A DNA stretch of 64,000 bases from a virus, in the IMG/VR virus record IMGVR_UViG_3300017991_000060, positions 1 to 64,000 of that record, one strand, 5' to 3'. Both the position numbers and the translations under genes were made by a program. Numbering within the stretch: position 1 is the first letter of the stretch; each line of letters starts with the position of its first letter. The notes below the pieces were generated by a model. That model was not told the DNA's origin. It made no database searches and saw only the letters and a program-made list of their open reading frames with translations. Shown here piece after piece: positions 22,426-30,700 of this stretch.

Positions 22426-23111
22426 CCGAAGCCTCTCAAGAGGTGGCCGACGATGACCGCTTCCATCGCCGTCACACGCGCCGGGTTCGTCGTGCGAAGG
22501 TTGATCCTCACGCTGCGGCTGTTCGCGTGCTCCCCGATGCTGTTGTCGATGCTGCCGGCCACCATCTCCTGGGACCAGTTCGAGGGTGGGTAAAACCGCG
22601 TGCGGTGGATCGCCATCGAGGAGACCATCTCGTCCACCGTGGCGGAGCGCCGCTCACCGAGCCACCTACGGCCGCGCTTCGCGACGACGGACACCGCGAC
22701 GCGATCCTCCAGGCGAAGGCCCCACAACCCAAGGATGTAGTCTCCTAGCGCGCTGCCGGGCGGCCCCTCCGCCACGATCTCCATGATGCACTGGGGGTGC
22801 GACTCAACGAACCCGAAGCCGTAGCACGCCGGGCAGTCCTTCACCTCCACGTCTCCGTCCCAACCCGGTGGGGGCACCTTCACACCGTTCTTCGTGGTGT
22901 CCCAACCGGCCGGGCACACGCTGCACGGCACGATGTCGGCCGCCGTGACTGGTGCGCCGTTCGCGCAGTCGTCACACCGCGCCCGCGCCTTCGGGAGCTT
23001 CGCGAGCTCGACGTAGTGCCCGCACTCCAGAGTGATCCCCCAAACCATCCCGCCATCAGGCGCCACCCTCGGCGTCGCCGCCTCGATCCGTCGTAGTGGC
23101 TTCCCTGCCAT
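22413..23111 (-). CDS. Hypothetical zinc-binding protein
   Basis: A 232-aa protein with three cysteine knuckles in the first half (CGHY...CDDC, PCSVCP, CPACYGFG) and a beta-rich second half. ATG 23111 follows AAAGGA. No enzyme motif recognised. Confidence 0.75.
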   Translation of the reverse strand: MAGKPLRRIEAATPRVAPDGGMVWGITLECGHYVELAKLPKARARCDDCANGAPVTAADIVPCSVCPAGWDTTKNGVKVPPPGWDGDVEVKDCPACYGFGFVESHPQCIMEIVAEGPPGSALGDYILGLWGLRLEDRVAVSVVAKRGRRWLGERRSATVDEMVSSMAIHRTRFYPPSNWSQEMVAGSIDNSIGEHANSRSVRINLRTTNPARVTAMEAVIVGHLLRGFGCGV

Positions 23112-23601
23112 CCCCGTATCCTTTCGGTGCCTCGGGCACGCAAGCCCGAACCACGCTGCACAGAAACCAGTCGATGCTCCCCACGACGTGGGCCACTTTC
23201 CCTAGCGCGTGGCGCGCGCCCTTGGCGTCACCGACGTACAAGGGCTCCGGCACTTTCTCAACGGTGTAGAACACCGCCGGAGCCCGCGACATCCCAACGT
23301 ACGCCGCCAGACGAAGGCGGCACTGGTCTGCGATCATCCGCGGCCGGACCCCACGGAGGTAGGGAACCATCACGTCCGGGTCCATCTCGCAGTCCCAGGC
23401 GAACTGCGCCGGGTCCTTTGCCTGGCGGCGCTCCTCTGCCCGGCCGCCCGGCGTCTCCAGGGATGGCCTAGCGATCCCGAAGCTCTGCACGAGCGTGCCG
23501 CTCTCACGCGGTTTGTCCTCTCGGATGTAGGGCATCGCGATGAAGGGCAGCGGCGCGCCTTCGAGCTCCACCATGCCGTCGTCGTCCAGGTCGTCAGTCA
23601 T
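23056..23601 (-). CDS. Hypothetical protein
   Basis: A 181-aa protein, ATG 23601 overlapping the end of the amidohydrolase-like gene by 8 nt. Acidic start (MTDDLDDDG), then IARPSLETPGGRAEERR and a FYTVEKVPEPLYVG strand pair. It overlaps the next gene by 56 nt. No family recognised. Confidence 0.7.
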   Translation of the reverse strand: MTDDLDDDGMVELEGAPLPFIAMPYIREDKPRESGTLVQSFGIARPSLETPGGRAEERRQAKDPAQFAWDCEMDPDVMVPYLRGVRPRMIADQCRLRLAAYVGMSRAPAVFYTVEKVPEPLYVGDAKGARHALGKVAHVVGSIDWFLCSVVRACVPEAPKGYGDGREATTTDRGGDAEGGA

Positions 23602-24142
23602 CGAGTCCACCTTGGAGCAGCTCCGCGATGGTGTAGGCGTGGACCCGCCCGAACACATCGGCGTCGCCGCCGTCCCGGTGCTCCGCGAGGATGGCCGATG
23701 CCCCCAGGGAGGCCGCCTCAGCGCACACATCGTTCGGGTACGCGCTCGGGAGGACTCCGACGCTCATGGGGCACCCAAAGAACCCGGCCACCTCATACAA
23801 GCGCCGCGCATAGGTGCGGAGGAACCTCTCGTCCTGGTTCGAGCGGAGCAGCGCGATGTCCTCCCCCTGGAACCTGGGGTAGTCGTCCGGGAAGCTGTGC
23901 ACATCGAGCACGAGGGCGGGCCGCTCCTCCTCGACCACCTCCGCCACGCGGCGGCGGAACTGCGAGCCGCGCGACTCCGGCCGGTTCATGTCCGCGCGTT
24001 CGTACCTACAGCACCGGGAGATGAGAACCCGGCTCGCCACCCCGAGGTCCTGGAGTCCCTCGTGGATCGCCTTGGCAACGGCGGGGGCAGCGCGGTCGTT
24101 CTCCGGCGCGCCGTGGGGAACGGTGATGAGCACATCGAGCAT
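23594..24142 (-). CDS. N-formylglutamate amidohydrolase-like protein
   Basis: A 182-aa protein starting at ATG 24142 (AAGGAGG 8 nt upstream). Motifs ITVPHGAPENDRAA (residues ~6-20) and LVLDVHSFPDD (~78-88) match the metal-binding VPH and DxHS elements of the family, which contains zinc amidohydrolases. Length is shorter than bacterial members (~250 aa). Substrate in a phage is unknown; a role in peptide or peptidoglycan amide cleavage is only speculation. Confidence 0.65.
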   Translation of the reverse strand: MLDVLITVPHGAPENDRAAPAVAKAIHEGLQDLGVASRVLISRCCRYERADMNRPESRGSQFRRRVAEVVEEERPALVLDVHSFPDDYPRFQGEDIALLRSNQDERFLRTYARRLYEVAGFFGCPMSVGVLPSAYPNDVCAEAASLGASAILAEHRDGGDADVFGRVHAYTIAELLQGGLDD

Positions 24143-24167
24143 GGCCTGGCCCTCCTTCGTCGCCAGT

Positions 24168-24488
24168 TTACTCGAACCCGTCGAGCATAGCATCGTGTAG
24201 GGCGGGCGGCTTCGGCCGCTTCGCCTCCACCGGACAGAAGCACTTGTCCGGGTATACGCACCGGCACGGCTCAGGAGGATCGGGGGCGGCCGGTCGCGCC
24301 TCAGCCTCGGCCAGCTTCTCCCGGAGCCACGCGATGTTCCGCTCGGAGTGCTTGATGGCTTCGTAGATGTGCGCCTTGAAGTGCTCGGGGCAGAGGTTGA
24401 CGGCCGAGGCAACACTGTGCCCCCACCCCCTGGGCATCTCCTCGGCCTCCACGGTGACGTGGCAGACGTAGCACCCCCAAGTCCTCAT
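24168..24488 (-). CDS. Zinc-binding protein with DAMLDGFE tail
   Basis: A 106-aa protein, ATG 24488 (GGAGG, 5-nt spacing; 4-nt overlap with the gene before). CYVCHV...CPEHF near the start and CRCVYPDKCFC near residue 80 suggest two metal sites around a helical middle. It ends ALHDAMLDGFE, a variant of the AMTDF tag. Confidence 0.75.
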   Translation of the reverse strand: MRTWGCYVCHVTVEAEEMPRGWGHSVASAVNLCPEHFKAHIYEAIKHSERNIAWLREKLAEAEARPAAPDPPEPCRCVYPDKCFCPVEAKRPKPPALHDAMLDGFE

Positions 24489-24727
24489 CCGTTCCTCCAC
24501 CTGTCCAGGAGGCGATGACCTTCCAGGAAGCGGGCGGCCTCGCTGCGCGTGAGCTGCTCGCAGAACAGCCGCCCCTCCTCATCATCACACTCGGCCCTGG
24601 TGTTCGCCGCATTGATGGCAGCGAGTACCGACGCGGCGCATTGGTGCCTGTTGTAGGTCTCGCCCACGTACAAACCGCATATCGGGCAATAGTCTTCTGG
24701 GCGATAGGTAGCGCCGCGTGTCCTCAT
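24485..24727 (-). CDS. Small zinc-finger protein
   Basis: An 80-aa protein; ATG 24727 overlaps the methyltransferase stop (TAATG). CPICGLYVGETYNRHQC is a plausible C2HC finger at residues ~14-30. Role unknown; coupled to the methyltransferase gene. Confidence 0.75.
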   Translation of the reverse strand: MRTRGATYRPEDYCPICGLYVGETYNRHQCAASVLAAINAANTRAECDDEEGRLFCEQLTRSEAARFLEGHRLLDRWRNG

Positions 24728-25494
24728 TAGAAGTCCGTCATGGCCGCGCCGAACGGGTCAGCCGCGATCTCCATGTGGCCGCCACCATCCTTGCGGCGCT
24801 GTAGGGGCGGCTCGGCGCGCTCGATCAGGCCGTGCTTCTCCGCAAGGGCGCGACGGTGGGGGAGGTCCTCGTTCGGGTGGAGGTGCCAGCCAGTGTCGTG
24901 CCCCCAGCACGTCCACCGCTCCCGCAGCCGGGTAGCGAAGAGCTCCAGGTAGGGGCCGCCGAACCGCTCCTCCAAGTAGTCTTGGATGTCCTCCGGCTTC
25001 TTGGAGTGCTTGCCGATGGGCGCATAGAACTGCTGGTCCTCGCCGCCGAGGAGGCCGATGGGCGTGCCGCTCGGGTCCCGCTTCATCGCTGGCTTCCCGC
25101 GGCGGCCGATCAGCACGAACTCCGAGCACCCCATCGTCCAGAACCCTACACCACGACGGATCTGGCCGGAGGTGGGCGAGGTCTTCACCCAGGGGATGCC
25201 GGTGACGTACTCGAAGCCCCAGACCTCCAGGAGACTCACGGCCTGGGGGAGCTTGGGCCAAGTGCCCCACTGGGCGAGGATGCAGTCCTCGGCCGCCCAC
25301 TCCTTCACCCGGAGCTGGCCGAGCTGCGCGAACGTCATCCCCGTGTAGTGAGCGCGGGCCGCGCCGTGCGCCTGGTTCGAGAAGTTCCGGTACCGCCAAG
25401 GGCAATCCACCACGATGACGCCGAAGCCGCCAGTGGGCGGGACGCCGTAGTAGGGGTGCTCGGGGTCGGTGCGTTCGAGCGGCGGCTTAGTCAT
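24727..25494 (-). CDS. MT-A70 family N6-adenine methyltransferase with AMTDF tail
   Basis: A 255-aa protein from ATG 25494 (GGAGG upstream, 8-nt overlap with the gene before). The MT-A70 core is clear: VIVVDCPWRYRNF at residues ~23-35 (the usual DPPW is DCPW here), then LAQWGTWPKLPQAVSLLEVWGFEYVTGIPWVKT, GFWTMGCSEFVLIGRRG and the C-terminal KPEDIQDYLEERFGGPYLELFATRLR. It probably methylates adenine in phage DNA to evade restriction, or alters host DNA/RNA. The protein ends DPFGAAMTDF-stop (TAA). Confidence 0.85.
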   Translation of the reverse strand: MTKPPLERTDPEHPYYGVPPTGGFGVIVVDCPWRYRNFSNQAHGAARAHYTGMTFAQLGQLRVKEWAAEDCILAQWGTWPKLPQAVSLLEVWGFEYVTGIPWVKTSPTSGQIRRGVGFWTMGCSEFVLIGRRGKPAMKRDPSGTPIGLLGGEDQQFYAPIGKHSKKPEDIQDYLEERFGGPYLELFATRLRERWTCWGHDTGWHLHPNEDLPHRRALAEKHGLIERAEPPLQRRKDGGGHMEIAADPFGAAMTDF

Positions 25495-25918
25495 CGAGGA
25501 GCGCCTCCCACTTCGCGTTGCGGCCGTCGGCCTCGGGCTTCGCCAAGGCGTACATCCAAGACGAGCGCCCCCGGACCGTCTCCACCTCGCCGGGAGTCCC
25601 GAGGACATCGTGGAGCTCCCGACGCGCGTGCTCCACGATCTCCGCCTTCAGGTGCTCCAAGCCAATCCGGTCGCAGAGCTCCAGGACGGCCTCGCTCTTG
25701 TGGAGCTCAGTACCAAGGCTCGTCTCCTTGAACTCCGCCACCTTCGCGACGAAGTAGGTCCTCAGCACCCCACACAGCACCTCCTCGGGGAGCTCGCCGG
25801 ACACGATCTCCGCGGCGCGGTCGAGCCCGGCGATGAGGCCGTGCGGGTCGCTGTCGTGCATGGCTTCCAGGTACGCGCGCGCGCCCTGGATCGCGTCGAT
25901 GATCTTCTGGCGGTCCAT
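25487..25918 (-). CDS. Hypothetical helical protein
   Basis: A 143-aa, almost all-helical soluble protein; ATG 25918 follows GGAGGAGTAGG, which contains the previous stop. No family recognised. Directly upstream of, and coupled to, the MT-A70 gene. Confidence 0.78.
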   Translation of the reverse strand: MDRQKIIDAIQGARAYLEAMHDSDPHGLIAGLDRAAEIVSGELPEEVLCGVLRTYFVAKVAEFKETSLGTELHKSEAVLELCDRIGLEHLKAEIVEHARRELHDVLGTPGEVETVRGRSSWMYALAKPEADGRNAKWEALLDD

Positions 25919-25919
25919 C

Positions 25920-26345
25920 CTACTCCTCCCCCGTGAGCCCGTTGGCTCTCAGCGTGCGCCAGACCACGGCCCGGCTCACGCCGAACTCGCGCTGGAGCTC
26001 CTTGTAGGTAGCGCCCTCCCGGCGGCGACGGCAGAGATCACGGATGCGGCCCTCGCTTCCGAGCTTCAGGCGCTTCGGCTCCGGCCGGATCGCGATGGGC
26101 ACCAGGTCACCCGGCCCTTTCCCCTTCACGATCTTCGCCACGTCGGCCACCGCCTCCGCGATGCCGCGCGTGCTGGCCCGCCGCCCGTTCCGCAATGCCT
26201 TCTCGGCGTAGGTTTCCACGGCCGGGAGGGCCGCTTTCACCATCGCCTTCGTGATGAACTCGATCAGCTCCTCCTGCGTCTTGGGGAGGTGAACCCCACC
26301 CTCTGGTGAGTAAGTAGGAATCTCGACTCGCTTCTTCCTTCCCAT
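25920..26345 (-). CDS. Helix-turn-helix DNA-binding protein
   Basis: A 141-aa protein with a C-terminal resolvase/sigma-like helix-turn-helix (IRDLCRRRREGATYKELQREFGVSRAVVWRTLRANGL). The N-terminal half is helical. ATG 26345 chosen with GGAGG ten bases upstream. A probable phage regulator. Confidence 0.75.
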   Translation of the reverse strand: MGRKKRVEIPTYSPEGGVHLPKTQEELIEFITKAMVKAALPAVETYAEKALRNGRRASTRGIAEAVADVAKIVKGKGPGDLVPIAIRPEPKRLKLGSEGRIRDLCRRRREGATYKELQREFGVSRAVVWRTLRANGLTGEE

Positions 26346-26359
26346 CGCTCGCTCGCCTC

Positions 26360-26539
26360 CTAGATCATCCTCCGGTCCTTCTCCTCCAGGCGCGCTCCGA
26401 CCCGCACGAGGAAGAAGTGCATAGTGCGCGCCTGCTCGCTCGGCAGCGCACCAAGGTCAACGTCTCGGACGTTGACGCCCACTTCGTTCCCCAGGCGGAG
26501 CAGGAGTGCCTGTAGGAGCTGCTTCTCTCTGTCAGTCAT
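26360..26539 (-). CDS. Small helical protein expressed from P3
   Basis: A 59-aa protein starting at ATG 26539 (CGGAGG, 5-nt spacing); promoter P3 lies immediately upstream, giving a leader of about ten bases. No family recognised. Confidence 0.75.
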   Translation of the reverse strand: MTDREKQLLQALLLRLGNEVGVNVRDVDLGALPSEQARTMHFFLVRVGARLEEKDRRMI

Positions 26540-26555
26540 CGTGACCTCCGCTCCT

Positions 26556-26584
26556 AAGTTACCATGCCACGCGCGGTCTGTCAA
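26556..26584 (-). promoter_or_regulatory. P3: sigma70-type promoter
   Basis: TTGACA at 26584-26579, 17-bp spacer, TAACTT at 26561-26556; extended -35 GTTTGACA. The -10 is the weakest of the set, so it may need help or be less active. Confidence 0.7.
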
Positions 26585-26601
26585 ACATCCAGTACAAGGA
26601 G

Positions 26602-26622
26602 ACGGGGGCCAACGGCCCCCGT
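26602..26622 (-). terminator. Strong hairpin between gene end and P3
   Basis: ACGGGGGCC-AAC-GGCCCCCGT forms a perfect 9-bp stem with a 3-nt loop, four bases after the stop at 26627 and 17 bases before P3. No U-run follows on either strand, but position suggests it insulates the two transcription units. Confidence 0.6.
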
Positions 26623-26626
26623 TACC

Positions 26627-26866
26627 CTACTCGCCGGTTTCGTCGGTATTGCGCTCGCGCTTCCGCCTGGAGAACGAGGTGCGTTTCGCCTTCTCCTTCG
26701 CGAACACGCCGCCGCGGCGGTACTCCACGGCGAAGTCGGCCAGCGCCTTCTCCGCCTCCGCCTCGGAGGCGAACGTCTTGCTCGAACCGTCGGGGTAAGT
26801 CACTTGGACCGGGCCTTGAAGGGTCGGCGCGCCAGCCGCCTTCGCTGCCTCAGCAATCTTGCCCAT
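26627..26866 (-). CDS. Small hypothetical protein
   Basis: A 79-aa protein, ATG 26866 (AGGAG 9 nt upstream), with a QVTYPDGSSKTFASEAEAEKALADF segment and a basic tail. It overlaps the upstream winged-helix gene by 67 nt in another frame. Confidence 0.7.
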   Translation of the reverse strand: MGKIAEAAKAAGAPTLQGPVQVTYPDGSSKTFASEAEAEKALADFAVEYRRGGVFAKEKAKRTSFSRRKRERNTDETGE

Positions 26867-27132
26867 TCGCCTTCGCTCCTCTTCTGCTTCGTGGCGTGGT
26901 AGACGATGCCACCGCCGCCGCATTGATCTCCGAACGCCTCCGTCCTTCGGCGGCGCTCCTCCGTCCGCACGAGGAAGCCCTCGCGCACGAGTCGCTGCAC
27001 GAACCGCCAGGCCGTAGGCTGGGGCACGTCCAGATATTCGACCAACTCCGGCACGATAAGACCACGCCTCCGCGCGGCGAGCCAACACGCCACGGGGATG
27101 CCGGAATCCCCGATGCGCTCGGGCCTAGCCAC
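26800..27132 (-). CDS. Winged helix-turn-helix protein
   Basis: A 110-aa protein starting at GTG 27132 (GAGG, 5-nt spacing). Residues ~15-60 form an IclR/MarR-like winged helix (IVPELVEYLDVPQPTAWRFVQRLVREGFLVRTEERRRR). The tail is very basic. Likely a transcription regulator. Confidence 0.72.
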   Translation of the reverse strand: MARPERIGDSGIPVACWLAARRRGLIVPELVEYLDVPQPTAWRFVQRLVREGFLVRTEERRRRTEAFGDQCGGGGIVYHATKQKRSEGEWARLLRQRRRLARRPFKARSK

Positions 27133-27517
27133 CCCTACCTCTCGGCGGGGTCGTGGCCGCAGTGTAAGCCAGGTTCATGAACGTCCGCACCGACGCGGCC
27201 ACGTCTCCGTCGGGGTGGACGACTCCGTTGTCCTGGAGGACCCTACACGCACGGCGGACATGCGGAGCGTCGGGGAGCCCGGACATCTCGATCCAGGCCG
27301 CGGTGGGGTCCGGCTCGATCCGCGCCCACAACCACCTTAGTCGGAGGTGGGCCGGGGTGTCTGGTGGGCACTCCTCATCCGGGTCCTCGTCCTCCTGGAG
27401 CTGCATGGAGGTCCACGCCGCCACAAGCTGTAGGTGGATCGGGTTCGCCTTCACCATCGTGAAGGTCGGGCCGTCGTCGCGTTCCTTCAGGCTCAGGAGG
27501 ATGTCGGATGCCTTCAT
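27125..27517 (-). CDS. Hypothetical protein
   Basis: A 130-aa soluble protein; ATG 27517 overlaps the preceding stop (ATGA). Acidic middle (QLQEDEDPDEECPPDTP). No family recognised. Confidence 0.75.
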   Translation of the reverse strand: MKASDILLSLKERDDGPTFTMVKANPIHLQLVAAWTSMQLQEDEDPDEECPPDTPAHLRLRWLWARIEPDPTAAWIEMSGLPDAPHVRRACRVLQDNGVVHPDGDVAASVRTFMNLAYTAATTPPRGRGG

Positions 27518-27936
27518 AGTCCTGCCTTCCAGCCGTCCTCGTCCTGCGTGAAGTCGTGCGCCACGCGGTCGAATGTGGTGAGGGCGCGGGCGGCCACATC
27601 GTAGGTGGTCCCGAGCTCCTCAGCCGCCGCTCTCGTGTTCCTCCCCAGGTGCATCAAGTGCATCACGCGTACGGCCAAAATGACTTGCTCGACCAGCTCC
27701 CGCGGCGGGAGGTTCGCCGCCTGCCACCTCCCGACCTCGAACACGCGGAGCGCGGCCGGTGGAATCTCGCGGGACTGGCAAACCTCCACGGCGCGACCAA
27801 GCCCTACAGCACCGGCCAGAGAGGCAAACGCCCAGAGGTCAGGCGCGCGGCAGGCCCGGAGAAGCAACCGCATCGCCGGGCCTGGGAGCCGCTCAGGAAT
27901 CGGAGGGAAGCGCGGCGTCTCCTGCGCGGAGGGCAT
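27514..27936 (-). CDS. Hypothetical helical protein
   Basis: A 140-aa protein; ATG 27936 has AAGGAG seven bases upstream. Mostly helical, with a possible helix-turn-helix near RNTRAAAEELGTTYDVAARAL. It overlaps the upstream gene by 44 nt. Confidence 0.75.
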   Translation of the reverse strand: MPSAQETPRFPPIPERLPGPAMRLLLRACRAPDLWAFASLAGAVGLGRAVEVCQSREIPPAALRVFEVGRWQAANLPPRELVEQVILAVRVMHLMHLGRNTRAAAEELGTTYDVAARALTTFDRVAHDFTQDEDGWKAGL

Positions 27937-28921
27937 AGTCGATCTCCTTCAGGAGCGGCCCTACCTGCTCGTCGTCCTTGTACCAGAGGAGCACCTCGCG
28001 GACGCGGGCGAGGAGGCCGGACTTGCCCGCGACCACCAGGGGTACTCCGTACTTCGTCTCGATGGACTGGCAGAGGAACTCCACCTCCACGGGGAGGCCG
28101 CCCTCGCTCACGTCAGGCACCGAGCTCATGTAGTGCGTCGCCATGAGCGCCGCGGCGGCCGAGTCGCCCATCTCGTGATCCTCGGGGCACGCGCGCTGCT
28201 TCACCTTCCTCAACGCGGCCCGCCAAAGACGTAGGTTCTCCCGACCTTCCTTGTTCCCAGGGAAGATCATGGACACCTTGACCTGGGGCTTCTTCTCCTC
28301 GCGCGGCTTCGGGTCCAGCGTAGGGGAGCCGATGTCCTCGTCCTCGTCAAACCCCTCGGCCGCCGCGGAAGTCACCTCGCCCGCCGTCGTCCTGGTCCCG
28401 GTCGCGCCGGAGAGCTTCACCTCGTCGCGGAGGTCGAGGTAGTTGATGCCGTGCTCCTCGATCCGGTCGAGCCACTGGAGGAGCGTCATCTCCGAGCGCG
28501 CGACGCGGAGCACAGCGTCGATCTTGCCCCACCCAAGACGTAGGACCCGCGCCATCGTGTGCTCCGAGAGGTTCATCGCCGTGAGGTCCAGGTAAATCTT
28601 GCGGAGCCGATACGCCTTGCTCTGACGGCAGTTCAGAATCGACCAGGACCAGTCGTCGAAGTGCTTGTAGGTCTTGCCGTCCGGCCACTGTTGCCAGTAT
28701 GGGGTGGACAGGGTGCCATCCGGCAGGCGGTACCTCACGGTCGCCTCGTGAATCATCTGGCCGAGCACCATGATCTCCGTATGGCTCCGGTTGATGAGGA
28801 CCTGGGAAAGACGGTTGGCGAAGTGACGTAGGTACCTGTTGTCGATCATGCCGTCCTGCCGAACGCGATCCAGGTATTCCGGCGGGGCGGGTACGATAGG
28901 GTCTGGTCCTGACTGGCTCAT
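27893..28921 (-). CDS. Hypothetical protein, possible replication/regulatory factor
   Basis: A 342-aa protein; ATG 28921 overlaps the preceding stop (ATGA). The N-terminal 180 residues are helical with a region (YRLRKIYLDLTAMNLSEHTMARVLRLGWGKIDAVLRVA) that may bind DNA. A Glu/Asp-rich linker separates a C-terminal helical domain. No family recognised; sits with recombination nucleases. Confidence 0.75.
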   Translation of the reverse strand: MSQSGPDPIVPAPPEYLDRVRQDGMIDNRYLRHFANRLSQVLINRSHTEIMVLGQMIHEATVRYRLPDGTLSTPYWQQWPDGKTYKHFDDWSWSILNCRQSKAYRLRKIYLDLTAMNLSEHTMARVLRLGWGKIDAVLRVARSEMTLLQWLDRIEEHGINYLDLRDEVKLSGATGTRTTAGEVTSAAAEGFDEDEDIGSPTLDPKPREEKKPQVKVSMIFPGNKEGRENLRLWRAALRKVKQRACPEDHEMGDSAAAALMATHYMSSVPDVSEGGLPVEVEFLCQSIETKYGVPLVVAGKSGLLARVREVLLWYKDDEQVGPLLKEIDYALRAGDAALPSDS

Positions 28922-29160
28922 ACAGGTGCGTTCTCCTCGACCCATCGCGCATGGTAGCGGATGAAGGCCGTGCACGAAATGCCGAGGTCCTCGGACATCT
29001 CACGTAGGGTCCACGTACCACCACCCCGCTTCACCGTCCGGGCAGCGAGGTACTCCTTGAACCTGTCGAAGCCTAGCTCGCGAATGGCTACTAGGATGTC
29101 CTCCTGCGCGGCGTGAAGGGGCGATCCCAGCGGACACACCTTGTCTTTGAAGCGCGGCAT
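28918..29160 (-). CDS. Small helix-turn-helix protein
   Basis: An 80-aa protein, ATG 29160 immediately after GGAGGTAGGG. C-terminal helix-turn-helix (WTLREMSEDLGISCTAFIRYHARWV). A possible regulator. Confidence 0.72.
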   Translation of the reverse strand: MPRFKDKVCPLGSPLHAAQEDILVAIRELGFDRFKEYLAARTVKRGGGTWTLREMSEDLGISCTAFIRYHARWVEENAPV

Positions 29161-29162
29161 CC

Positions 29163-30191
29163 CTACCTCCAGGCGCTTTCCGGTGCGTCTCGACCGAAGC
29201 ACATCGAGCACGCCGGGCACTTCCTCGCCATCTCGTCCCTGGGGTCAGAACAGACCCGCGCGTCCGCGAGAGTATGCGATCCGTCCGCAAGCGCGACGTT
29301 CACCGCGTCTATCCTACCACGGACAGCGGCCAGTATCTCGGGGTCCAGCGGGGCGACGATCTCCTTCCACTTGGAGACGGCATTCTTGTTGACGTAGATG
29401 AACAGGATGTGGGTGATGCCGTGGCAAGCCGCGTACAGAGTGGACTGCCGAACGTGGTCGGCCTTTGGCAGCACGCGGTAGTCCCTCGGGATCTCGGACA
29501 CCCATCCGGGCGGCGCGGTCCACCCGGCCGCCAACGCGAGGTCCTCCCAGTACGTGTTCTTCCCCTCGCACCACCCGAACTCGTTGATGGACTTGATCTC
29601 CAGGACGTACCTGAACAACGTGTCGCCTACGCGGTGGTGGACCTCGCCGTCCATCATACCGTTGATCCCGAGCTCCTTCGCCAGCGGGAGGCCGCGCATC
29701 CACGGCTCGATGTAGATCCACGGCATCTGATCGCGCCGGTTCATCCCGTTGCACCTGGGGCACGGCGCAGCGTCGAAGATCGGCTCCCCGTTGTGGCCTG
29801 GGTAGTGCGTCCTGGGCATGTACCCCTTGTCAGTGCGGTGCCCACAGTGGGCGCACTTCCACTTCCCCCAGAGCTTCCCTACCACACCGAGCTGGTACTG
29901 CACCATGCGGTGGACAGCATCGCCCACAACAAACTCGCTGTAGAGGTGCGGGGGGAACCTCTGCGCCTCGGCCGCGGACCGCTTGAACTCGAACCCCCAC
30001 CGGATCACGGCCGGGTCGTCGGAGTACAGCGCCTCGTCGGCCTGAACCATGTAGTAGCGGAACACCGGGCAGAAGTCATCGCGGCTCACCTGGCTCGGGT
30101 GGAACCCAGGCGACCGCGGCGTCTCGCGGCGCGTGCGGTAGTAGGCATTCACCAAACGGCGAAGCCCAAGACTGTTCGGAACGTCGCTCAT
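29163..30191 (-). CDS. Cas4/RecB-like PD-(D/E)XK exonuclease with Fe-S-type cysteines
   Basis: A 342-aa protein from ATG 30191 (GGAGG, 7-nt spacing). An N-terminal cysteine (DDFCPVFRYY, ~40) and a C-terminal trio (CSDPRDEMARKCPACSMC) fit the four-cysteine iron-sulfur layout of Cas4/AddB nucleases. The catalytic core reads VVGDAVHRMVQ, GMMDGEVHH and YVLEIKSIN (D...EIK). A separate zinc ribbon (CAHCG...CPRC) is inserted between. Likely a recombination or end-resection nuclease; adjacent to an Hjc-like resolvase and RecA-like gene. Confidence 0.8.
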   Translation of the reverse strand: MSDVPNSLGLRRLVNAYYRTRRETPRSPGFHPSQVSRDDFCPVFRYYMVQADEALYSDDPAVIRWGFEFKRSAAEAQRFPPHLYSEFVVGDAVHRMVQYQLGVVGKLWGKWKCAHCGHRTDKGYMPRTHYPGHNGEPIFDAAPCPRCNGMNRRDQMPWIYIEPWMRGLPLAKELGINGMMDGEVHHRVGDTLFRYVLEIKSINEFGWCEGKNTYWEDLALAAGWTAPPGWVSEIPRDYRVLPKADHVRQSTLYAACHGITHILFIYVNKNAVSKWKEIVAPLDPEILAAVRGRIDAVNVALADGSHTLADARVCSDPRDEMARKCPACSMCFGRDAPESAWR

Positions 30192-30583
30192 GCCAACCCC
30201 TCCAGGAGACGTATCGCCGCACCAGCATCCCCGTCCATGACTGCGGCGGCGGCCTTCATCAACAGCTCCGCCTTCGCGAGCGGGAGGGCGGCCCAGTCGA
30301 AGCCCTCCCAGCCGAACACGAACACCGGGGCCTGCCCTACAGCAAGGGCCTGGGCGCGGATCTCCTCCAGGTCCTCCCGCTTCACCCGGATGGTCTTGGC
30401 GGCCGGGTCCGCCCTCGTCTTGCACGACGCGCGGAACATGCCGCCGGTCGCGTCGCCCTTGTGCGTCGGCCGCCACCCGCACCCGCTACCTGGGGTCCGC
30501 TTACCCGCCGGAAGCGCCCTTGCGGCAGCGTCCTCTTGCACCTCGTGAGTAGGCTTCCTCGGCCCTCTGAACCTTCGCTTCAT
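30188..30583 (-). CDS. Hjc-like PD-(D/E)XK nuclease (putative Holliday-junction resolvase)
   Basis: A 131-aa protein from ATG 30583. The family pattern is clear: E at ~17, then GKRTPGSGCGW..THKGDATGGMFRASCKT (D/C-K catalytic segment), then REDLEEIRAQALAVGQAPVFVFGW. In this family the E-D-ExK residues bind Mg2+; here the usual ExK is CxT-like (ASCKT), so the acidic residue may be replaced. Neighbour of Cas4-like and RecA-like genes supports a junction-cleaving role. Confidence 0.7.
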   Translation of the reverse strand: MKRRFRGPRKPTHEVQEDAAARALPAGKRTPGSGCGWRPTHKGDATGGMFRASCKTRADPAAKTIRVKREDLEEIRAQALAVGQAPVFVFGWEGFDWAALPLAKAELLMKAAAAVMDGDAGAAIRLLEGLA

Positions 30584-30698
30584 CGTCCACCCGCTTTGCC
30601 GCGCCGCACTTGCCAACGTGTCGGACGAACGGCCCCCATCTCTCGTATCGCTTGCCGCAAGCACAACGGTACGGCTTGTCCTCGTAGGCCAGAGCCAC
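30501..30698 (-). CDS. Small C2HC zinc-finger protein
   Basis: A 65-aa protein, GTG 30698 with AAGG upstream. CACGKRYERWGPFVRHVGKC is a good C2HC zinc finger at residues ~12-31. The last 28 codons overlap the start of the resolvase gene in another frame. Confidence 0.65.
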   Translation of the reverse strand: MALAYEDKPYRCACGKRYERWGPFVRHVGKCGAAKRVDDEAKVQRAEEAYSRGARGRCRKGASGG

Positions 30699-30700
30699 CC

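Noticed and set aside
23594-24142. Calling the amidohydrolase-like protein the endolysin
   Set aside because: Motifs fit N-formylglutamate amidohydrolase, not a known peptidoglycan amidase; no cell-wall-binding domain or adjacent holin was found, so the lysis enzyme remains unidentified in this window.
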